This document shows positions 4,983 to 10,137 of a DNA stretch of 10,137 nt, in pieces. This stretch comes from Kiritimatiellia bacterium (lineage in GTDB: Bacteria; Verrucomicrobiota; Kiritimatiellia; RFP12; UBA1067). The notes beneath the pieces were generated by a model. It was not told the DNA's origin. It saw only the letters and a list, made by a program, of their open reading frames with translations, and ran no database searches. A program made the translations under genes and the position numbers. Location: contig JAGDAE010000104.1 in NCBI GenBank assembly GCA_017959645.1, positions 1 through 10,137 of the forward strand, in the 5' to 3' direction. Each line of letters begins with the position of its first letter. The first letter of the stretch is position 1.

Positions 4983-7121
4983 TCAGTCGAAGACTATGAA
5001 GAGCGGCGAATCGGAGAGCATGAGCCCTTCGACAAGCGTCTTGCCGTCTCCGGTTCTGGCGTCGAGAACCTGCCTGACGCCGTTTACCGGATCGTACGCG
5101 ACGACATCGCCCTTGGCCTCGACGCCGATTTCGAGCGTATCGGAGATCTGGCGGTAGCCGTCCTCCCACGTGCAATCCTGCCACCAGACCGCGACGCCTT
5201 TGCGTTCGCCGTCCGCAAACGGATAGGCGTGCACCGTCTTGCCGTCGATCTCCCCCAGCCTGGCGCAGAAGGCGCCGGTCGGCTCGAAGCCGTCCATCGC
5301 CGTCGCGAGATTCCTGAGCGCGTAGTAGGCGGCGGTCGGCTGTATGGGCGAGACCGGGTCCTGCAGCAGCGAGCCCTTGAACAGCGAAAGTTCGGTCTGG
5401 GCGTAGAAGGCGCTGTACATCTCGCAGAAGCAGCTCGGCTGGCCGTACGCGGCATGCAGAGCCATGACCTGGGCGACAAGCTTCGCCTTCTGGAACTCGG
5501 TCATGGTGTGGATTCCGCACCAGACCGCCGGCGCGTCGGCGGGGTCGATTTCTGTCGGCCGGCCGTTCACGTTCCATTCGCTGGCGTGGACCGTCCCCGC
5601 GAAACCGACGCTCCCGAGCCACTTCCTGAAACCGGCGATGTCGTCGGCGTACTCCGGCAGCCAGCCGGGAGTGGCGTTGTAGAAAGGATGGTAGCCGACG
5701 GCGTCGACGTCCTTCGCGAACATCTTCCATATCCGCGCCTTGAAGTCGGTCGCGACATAGTTTTCGTAATCGGATTCCGCCATCTTGCCGAGTCCCCAAA
5801 TTCCTGCCGCGACCGAACCGAGCATGATCTTCGAGTCCGGGTCGAGACGGCGGATTATCGGCACGGTCCTGCGCACGATCTCGGCGAAGGCGTCGGGGTT
5901 CTCGACGTCGCCCCAGTAGCAGGCGGCGGTCCATTCGTTCCAGATTTCCCAGGTGTGCACGCAGCCCTTGAACATGCCTACCATGTACTCCACGTACCGC
6001 TCCCACCCCTCGAGCGCCTCGGGAGTCGTAGGAGGGTTCGGCATACACCAGTTCCATTCCGGCAGCTGGGTGAACTGGCGCTTCTCCGGGCCCGAATAGA
6101 GGCGGTTTCCGAAATCGAGGCAGAAGATCACGTTGATTCCGTTTTCCGCGAGGGCCTTCACCGATTCCTCTGCGAGCGGGTCGAGATCGAGAACGCCTTT
6201 AACCCGTTCGACGCGGTGCCAGTTTATGGGATCGTCGTGGTAGCCGATCCGCACCCATTTGACGCCGAGATCCCAGTGGGCGGGCCAGAGCAGCCTCTGC
6301 GCGCTCGGATACGGCATCTCGCAGTGGCGTGTCGAATTGACGGCGATCGTCGCCCCCTTCGACGCCAAAGCGCGGTTCACGCCGTCCTCGCCGCATACTT
6401 CGATCTCGGCCAGCGAAAACGAGTACATGAAAAACTCGACCTGGCGCAGCGCGGTCGCGGTAACCAGTATCTGCTTCGCGTCGGTCGGCTCGAAGACGAT
6501 CTCGACAGTTTCGTTTTCCTCGGTGTCGCCGGTGGCGCCCTCGAAAACCGTCTTCCACGAGCACGCGTCGGTCGCGAGCTCGAGCTTCATTTCAACCGGC
6601 GTTCCCCTGCCGGCGGCTACCGAGAGCGGCATCACCGGGCGGTCGGTGGGCCGGCGCTCGGTGTCGGGGCGGAGCGGACGCTTGCGCAAAACCACCTTCG
6701 ATATTTTCCGCGCAAGCGGGAGGTCTATGCGTACGACTACCGGCTGCAGTCTGGAGCGCGGCTGCGCCTCGCTCATCCAGCATGTCTGGTCGTCGCCGTC
6801 GATGAGGTGTATCGCCTCTTCCGGCAGCTCGATGTTTTCGAACAGGCACGGCATGCGCGTCGAGCATACGCCGAAGTAGTTGGACTTCAGTTCCTTCGAG
6901 CTTTTCGGGGCGATCTTCTCGCGCGCATTGGCGTTGCCCGCCTGGAACGTCGTGTCGTCGGCGATGTCCGGCGCGCCCTGGTAGATCCACGCGCCGCCGA
7001 ACGACTTCACTGCCGCTCCCTCGCACACCGTCTGAAGCTTCCCCTCCTCGAACGCCGGAACCACGCCGGCGAATGCGGCGGCGAGCGAAAGAGAGGCGAC
7101 GGCGGAACAGAGAACCTTCAT
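4983..7121 (-). CDS. Secreted clan GH-A (GH39-like) glycoside hydrolase with F5/8C-like domain
   Basis: A 712-residue exported enzyme. The signal peptide MKVLCSAVASLSLAAAFAG is followed by a beta-rich N-terminal domain (about 80-245) with discoidin features: HLIDGDDQTCW (105-115), VVRIDLPLARKISKVVLR (129-146) and the closing SLAEIEV (236-242). A TIM barrel covers about 255-600: the proposed acid/base is E396 in WEIWNEW (391-397), GYHPF is at 476-480, and the proposed nucleophile is E515 in HASEWN (512-517). A C-terminal beta-sandwich (about 605-712) completes a GH39-like layout. The usual NEP motif reads NEW here. Activity on a xylan-, fucan- or other plant/algal-type glycan is possible, but the substrate cannot be read. 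The start is ATG 7121, with AAAGGA at 7136-7131, 2 nt after the previous gene's stop. A longer open frame to 7733 only overlaps that gene and lacks the export signal at its N-terminus. Confidence 0.8.
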   Translation of the reverse strand: MKVLCSAVASLSLAAAFAGVVPAFEEGKLQTVCEGAAVKSFGGAWIYQGAPDIADDTTFQAGNANAREKIAPKSSKELKSNYFGVCSTRMPCLFENIELPEEAIHLIDGDDQTCWMSEAQPRSRLQPVVVRIDLPLARKISKVVLRKRPLRPDTERRPTDRPVMPLSVAAGRGTPVEMKLELATDACSWKTVFEGATGDTEENETVEIVFEPTDAKQILVTATALRQVEFFMYSFSLAEIEVCGEDGVNRALASKGATIAVNSTRHCEMPYPSAQRLLWPAHWDLGVKWVRIGYHDDPINWHRVERVKGVLDLDPLAEESVKALAENGINVIFCLDFGNRLYSGPEKRQFTQLPEWNWCMPNPPTTPEALEGWERYVEYMVGMFKGCVHTWEIWNEWTAACYWGDVENPDAFAEIVRRTVPIIRRLDPDSKIMLGSVAAGIWGLGKMAESDYENYVATDFKARIWKMFAKDVDAVGYHPFYNATPGWLPEYADDIAGFRKWLGSVGFAGTVHASEWNVNGRPTEIDPADAPAVWCGIHTMTEFQKAKLVAQVMALHAAYGQPSCFCEMYSAFYAQTELSLFKGSLLQDPVSPIQPTAAYYALRNLATAMDGFEPTGAFCARLGEIDGKTVHAYPFADGERKGVAVWWQDCTWEDGYRQISDTLEIGVEAKGDVVAYDPVNGVRQVLDARTGDGKTLVEGLMLSDSPLFIVFD

Positions 7122-7123
7122 GC

Positions 7124-8563
7124 TCAATATCCTTTCCTGAACGTTATCAGAAACGCGGCGCTGCCGGGACCGTCCTTGCGAAGCAAAAGCGTATCGCCGT
7201 CGAGCCGCACGCGGTCGGGTCCGACCTCTTCGCCGTCTCTGGCCTCGTCGAAAAGCCTTATCGAATACGAAACGACCGAAGCCGGATCCACCCCGCGCAC
7301 CTTGACGCCGATCTCGCCGCCCGCTCCGCGGTAGTCGCAGACGAGCAGGCAGCCGCCCTTGCCGTCGCCGGTCGTCGCGCCGAGCAGATGCGTCGTGCCT
7401 TCGCAGGAGACCTTGACGAGTTCCGAATACCCCTTCACGATCTCTCCGAACAGCCGCAGCGAATGGTAGACTTTCGTGAAATTCGCATCCCAGTCGAGAT
7501 AGCCCCAGTCCTCGAAGACGCCGCTGCCGTAGTAGTAGCTCTGGCCCAGCGTAGAATACTGGAAGCCGGCGAGGACCGAAAGGTTGAACACGCCCGAGTC
7601 GATGCCCCAGTGCGAGCCGGCACCCTCGTGCACCTTCTTCACCATGGCCGGCGACGAGTAGTTCTGTATGCCGTCCCAGTTGCCGCCATCGATGAAGTGC
7701 CACTCGTTCAGCACCGTCTCGACGTCGTTCCATCCGCGGCCGTCGAGATATTCGCGCACCTTGCCGGCCGTTCCGACGATCGTGCCTACGTCATCGGTAT
7801 AGCAGTGCCAGGAAAGGAAATCGGGCCTTATCCCCGCCTCGTCGCAGGCGTCGCAGAGCTTGCCGATGAAGCGCCACTTGAGCCAGCTGAAGGCCGGCCC
7901 GCCTATCTTTAGATCCGGAAATTCGCTTTTGATCCGGACGAGGCACGTGACGAAAAGGCGGCAGAAACGGTCCTCTTTCTCCTCCTCGGTTCCGCCGTCG
8001 CCGGCCCAGCAGATGTCGCCGCAGTCGGGCTCGTTGTAGATCTCCCAGTATTTTATCGGCCATTCGAAACCGTCGGCCCATCCGCGCGTGTAGTGGCGCA
8101 CGATTCCAGCCATCGATTCGGCGTAGTTGGCGTCGTTTTTCGGCGCGAGCGTGTTGAAATGCTTCGCGGTCGTATGCTCGATCGACGTGCCGAGACGGTA
8201 GAATATCTCAAGCCCAGCGTCCTCGATCGCGAGCCTGAGCGCCTCGTCAGTCGCCTTGAAGTAGTAGTTGGACGGATCCTTGGCGTCGAGATGCTCGAGC
8301 GGGAAGATGTGGTGCATGTCGATCACGCGCTGCCCCTGGTTGATAAGCGCCCAGTCGTGGGTTCGCGTGGCGTGCAGATTCAGCGCCTTGATCTCGGGCA
8401 CGTCGAATCCGGCCGTCCGCCGCCCAAGATACAGCCGGGGCGCATAGCCGGCCGAATGCAGCTCGGGCCGGACTCTGCCGGCCGGAACCGAAAAATCCAC
8501 CTCGCCGGACGCCAACGCCCCGAACGAAAGAACCGCGCAGAACGCAGCCGCTGTTTTCTTCAT
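7124..8563 (-). CDS. Secreted clan GH-A (GH39-like) glycoside hydrolase
   Basis: A 479-residue exported enzyme. Signal peptide MKKTAAAFCAVLSFGALASG is followed by a single TIM-barrel domain and a C-terminal beta-sandwich (about 380-479). The proposed acid/base is E178 in KYWEIYNEPD (171-180), the proposed nucleophile is E287 in VLNEWHF (284-290), and SWHCYTDD (251-258) provides the conserved His/Tyr wall. Glu spacing of 109 residues fits clan GH-A, with GH39 the closest match by eye; GH5, GH30 or an unassigned family remain possible. The aromatic QSYYYGSGVFEDWGY (341-355) may line the substrate cleft. ATG 8563 is chosen over the in-frame ATG 8569 and the longer frame to 8626, because AAGGGAG (8577-8571) is 7 nt upstream and the signal peptide starts here. 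It is the first gene of a two-gene hydrolase unit: its stop is 2 nt from the next ATG. Confidence 0.8.
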   Translation of the reverse strand: MKKTAAAFCAVLSFGALASGEVDFSVPAGRVRPELHSAGYAPRLYLGRRTAGFDVPEIKALNLHATRTHDWALINQGQRVIDMHHIFPLEHLDAKDPSNYYFKATDEALRLAIEDAGLEIFYRLGTSIEHTTAKHFNTLAPKNDANYAESMAGIVRHYTRGWADGFEWPIKYWEIYNEPDCGDICWAGDGGTEEEKEDRFCRLFVTCLVRIKSEFPDLKIGGPAFSWLKWRFIGKLCDACDEAGIRPDFLSWHCYTDDVGTIVGTAGKVREYLDGRGWNDVETVLNEWHFIDGGNWDGIQNYSSPAMVKKVHEGAGSHWGIDSGVFNLSVLAGFQYSTLGQSYYYGSGVFEDWGYLDWDANFTKVYHSLRLFGEIVKGYSELVKVSCEGTTHLLGATTGDGKGGCLLVCDYRGAGGEIGVKVRGVDPASVVSYSIRLFDEARDGEEVGPDRVRLDGDTLLLRKDGPGSAAFLITFRKGY

Positions 8564-8616
8564 GACCATTCTCCCTTCCGTTGTCTTGTTCGAAAAACGC
8601 CGTACGGACCATCCGC

Positions 8617-8664
8617 CCGGAAGCAATCAGCCGCCATTCGACCTCGGCGCCTTCGGGCTTCCGG
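8617..8664. repeat. Inverted repeat between map and the hydrolase genes
   Basis: CCGGAAGC (8617-8624) and GCTTCCGG (8657-8664) are perfect 8-bp arms around 32 nt, beginning 3 nt past the map stop. A U-rich run GTTTTTCG on the minus strand lies about 20 nt beyond the stem, too far for a standard terminator. It may mark the end of the adk-map transcript. I see no convincing promoter for the hydrolase genes in the 104-bp gap (8564-8667). Confidence 0.35.
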
Positions 8665-8667
8665 ACT

Positions 8668-9438
8668 TCAGGGATAGTCCGCCGGCAAAGTAAGAATCTC
8701 GCATCCGTCGTCGGTGATCGCGACCGTGTGCTCGAAATGCGCGCTCAGCGAACCGTCGCGCGTGACGACCGTCCAGTCGTTGTCGAGAACATCGGTCTTC
8801 TCTCCGGCCTTCGTCATCGTTATCATCGGCTCGATCGCGATCGTCATGCCAGGCTTCAAGACCAGCTTGGTTCCCGGTGTGCCGTAGTTGGGAACCTGCG
8901 GGTCTTCGTGCACGGTGCGCCCGACCCCGTGTCCGATCCAGTCGCGCACCACGCCGAAGCCCTCCGCCTCGGCGACCTGCTGTATCGCATAGCCGACGTC
9001 TCCGAGATGCACACCGGGGCCGCAGGCGGCGATTCCCGCCTTGAGGCACCTCTTCGTCGTCTCCACCAGCCGCACCACGTCCGGATCGGAGACGCCGAGC
9101 ATCACCGTCCGCGAAGTGTCGCCGTTGTAGCCGTTCTTGAAAATTCCGACGTCGGTCTTCACCAGATCGCCGGGCATGATGACCCGCTCGCGCGAAGGGA
9201 TGCCGTGTATCACCTCGTCGTTCACCGACACGCAAAGATGGCCTGGAAAGCCCTCGTAGCGGTAGAAGCTCGCCTTTACGCCGTGCTTTTTGCAGTAGGC
9301 GGCCACCAGATCGTCGATTTCGCCGGTCGTGACGCCGGGCGCCACGGCGCCCGCGCAGATGTCGCGTATCTCGGCGCTCATCCTGCACGCCTCGCGCATC
9401 CTGGCGATCTCCGCCTTGCTCTTGATGTCTACTTTCAA
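8668..9438 (-). CDS. map: Methionine aminopeptidase, type I
   Basis: A 256-residue cytoplasmic metalloprotease that removes the initiator methionine from new proteins. Length and motifs fit type I enzymes without the insert of type II: H78 in VIHGIPS, metal ligands D96 (KTDVG), D107 (NGDTSRT), H170 (GHGVGRTVHE, with H177), E203 (IEPMIT) and E236 (HFEHT). The start is TTG at 9438-9436, read as Met, because the family's typical opening (IKSKAEIARMREA) needs it; the next in-frame ATG is 14 codons in and would cut this region off. No clear ribosome binding site precedes the TTG. The start is 4 nt after the adk stop, so coupled translation is likely. The adk-map order is the common bacterial one, normally next to secY. 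Confidence 0.95.
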   Translation of the reverse strand: MKVDIKSKAEIARMREACRMSAEIRDICAGAVAPGVTTGEIDDLVAAYCKKHGVKASFYRYEGFPGHLCVSVNDEVIHGIPSRERVIMPGDLVKTDVGIFKNGYNGDTSRTVMLGVSDPDVVRLVETTKRCLKAGIAACGPGVHLGDVGYAIQQVAEAEGFGVVRDWIGHGVGRTVHEDPQVPNYGTPGTKLVLKPGMTIAIEPMITMTKAGEKTDVLDNDWTVVTRDGSLSAHFEHTVAITDDGCEILTLPADYP

Positions 9439-9442
9439 GATG

Positions 9443-10075
9443 CTACATCGCTTCGAGAAACGCCTTGGCGACGCTCTCCGCGCCGGCGGTTCCGTCCACC
9501 CTGCGCAGAATCTTCTTCTCCGAATAGTATGCGACCAGCGGCTCGGTCTCGCGATGGTAGACCGCGAGACGGTCTTTGACGGTTTCGGGGTTGTCGTCCT
9601 TGCGAATCGTCAGCGCCGTTCCGCACTTGTCGCATATTCCTTCGGTCTTCGGCGGCAGATTCTTCACGTGGTAGCCGGCCTTGCATTTCGGACACGTCCG
9701 CCTGCCGGCGATGCGGTCCTGTATTATCCCGTCCGGCACGTCGATGAGAACCGCCGAAACCACGGGCGCCCCCATGCTTTCGAGAATCTCCGCCTGCGCG
9801 AGATTTCTCGGGAAGCCGTCGAGCAGCATCGTCACGTCGCCGGCGGTCTCGGCGACCACGTCTTTGATCATCGCCGCGATGAGCCGGTCGGGCACCAGCG
9901 CGCCGCGATCCATGTACGATGTCGCCTCGTTGCCGGCGGCGGTTCCGGCCGCGATCGCCCCGCGAAGCAAATCGCCGGACGACACATGTCTGATATTGCC
10001 GTTTCCGGACGCGACCTTGCCCGCGACCGTACCCTTGCCCGACCCGGGCGCACCAAGCAGAATTACGATGTTCAT
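9443..10075 (-). CDS. adk: Adenylate kinase with zinc-binding LID
   Basis: A 210-residue cytoplasmic enzyme catalysing AMP + ATP to 2 ADP. Visible motifs: P-loop GAPGSGKGT (8-16), the AMP-site segment SSGDLLR (32-38), DGFPR (86-90), and RKDDNPETVKDRL (158-170) with catalytic arginine and LID-closing residues. The LID (about 122-159) carries two CxxC pairs, C128/C131 and C148/C151, the structural zinc site seen in many adenylate kinases and lost in the E. coli enzyme. The length is usual for the long form. ATG 10075 gives the canonical MNIVILLGAPGSGKGT opening, but no ribosome binding site precedes it; a TATAAT lies only 7 nt upstream, pointing to a leaderless mRNA. map follows directly. Confidence 0.95.
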   Translation of the reverse strand: MNIVILLGAPGSGKGTVAGKVASGNGNIRHVSSGDLLRGAIAAGTAAGNEATSYMDRGALVPDRLIAAMIKDVVAETAGDVTMLLDGFPRNLAQAEILESMGAPVVSAVLIDVPDGIIQDRIAGRRTCPKCKAGYHVKNLPPKTEGICDKCGTALTIRKDDNPETVKDRLAVYHRETEPLVAYYSEKKILRRVDGTAGAESVAKAFLEAM

Positions 10076-10082
10076 GTGCCGT

Positions 10083-10091
10083 ATTATATCA
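10083..10091 (-). promoter_or_regulatory. Extended -10 promoter placing the start site at or next to the adk ATG
   Basis: The minus strand reads TGATATAAT (10091-10083): a perfect TATAAT with the extended-10 TGn. No -35 hexamer is recognisable at 16-18 bp, which extended -10 promoters can do without. Only 7 nt (ACGGCAC) separate the hexamer from the adk ATG at 10075, so initiation should fall on or within a base or two of the start codon. Confidence 0.55.
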
Positions 10092-10105
10092 TATTTCCAG
10101 GCGGT

Positions 10106-10137
10106 GCGGGGCGGCGACCGGGCCGGTTCCGCCCCGC
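10106..10137. repeat. Strong GC-rich inverted repeat at the window edge
   Basis: GCGGGGCGG (10106-10114) and CCGCCCCGC (10129-10137) form a perfect 9-bp stem, and inside it ACCGG (10117-10121) and CCGGT (10123-10127) extend the pairing. It lies just upstream of the adk promoter and may end or stabilise the transcript of a gene beyond the window. No U-tract follows on the minus strand. The repeat reaches the last base, so the arms may be longer. Confidence 0.5.

Noticed and set aside
5229..7334. 701-residue plus-strand open frame
   Set aside because: It is antisense to the signal-peptide-bearing hydrolase, is dominated by Arg, Val, Ala and His, and shows no motif. It is a shadow of GC-rich codon use.
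7122..7733. Upstream extension of the second hydrolase to give 916 residues
   Set aside because: The extension overlaps the first hydrolase in another frame, is arginine-rich, and would bury the signal peptide that begins at 7121.

Overview
The window is GC-rich bacterial DNA and every confident gene is on the minus strand. The style suggests an uncultured polysaccharide-degrading member of the PVC group, most like Kiritimatiellae or another Verrucomicrobiota/Lentisphaerae lineage. The reasons are large secreted LamG proteins with a 'SGTQYVNTGY ... DYRP...GLYD' lectin module, a WxxG...DPxNW-type C-terminal region, and tandem secreted clan GH-A hydrolases. The taxon is inferred from gene style, not demonstrated.

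Layout in the direction of transcription (right to left): (1) adk (10075-9443) and map (9438-8668) are a tight housekeeping pair behind an extended -10 promoter that predicts a leaderless or nearly leaderless adk mRNA. (2) Two secreted clan GH-A (GH39-like) glycoside hydrolases follow, 8563-7124 and 7121-4983, only 2 nt apart; the second carries an N-terminal F5/8C (discoidin)-like carbohydrate-binding domain. (3) A 1135-residue secreted LamG protein (4890-1483) has its own promoter and a very strong ribosome binding site; a perfect 10-bp-stem hairpin separates it from the hydrolases. Together, 2 and 3 look like a small extracellular glycan-binding and glycan-cleaving locus. (4) The 304-bp spacer 1179-1482 contains no gene. 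It holds a decayed 22-bp tandem repeat, two strong inverted repeats and a perfect 14-bp palindrome. (5) A compact nucleotidyltransferase module follows: a 39-codon remnant of an MNT-type nucleotidyltransferase that lacks the catalytic DxD, joined by an ATGA stop/start overlap to an intact 157-residue nucleotidyltransferase, whose 3' end overlaps by 8 nt an easily missed 57-residue protein. The module has its own promoter and is visibly less GC-rich than the rest, so it may have been acquired horizontally. (6) The left 365 bp may hold the 3' end of a plus-strand gene and several hairpins, including a minus-strand terminator-like structure.

The most interesting item is the nucleotidyltransferase / small-protein module: it has toxin-antitoxin-like architecture but no demonstrated function. 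The next are the repeat cluster behind the LamG gene and the leaderless adk. All family assignments are by eye from motifs; no database search was run.
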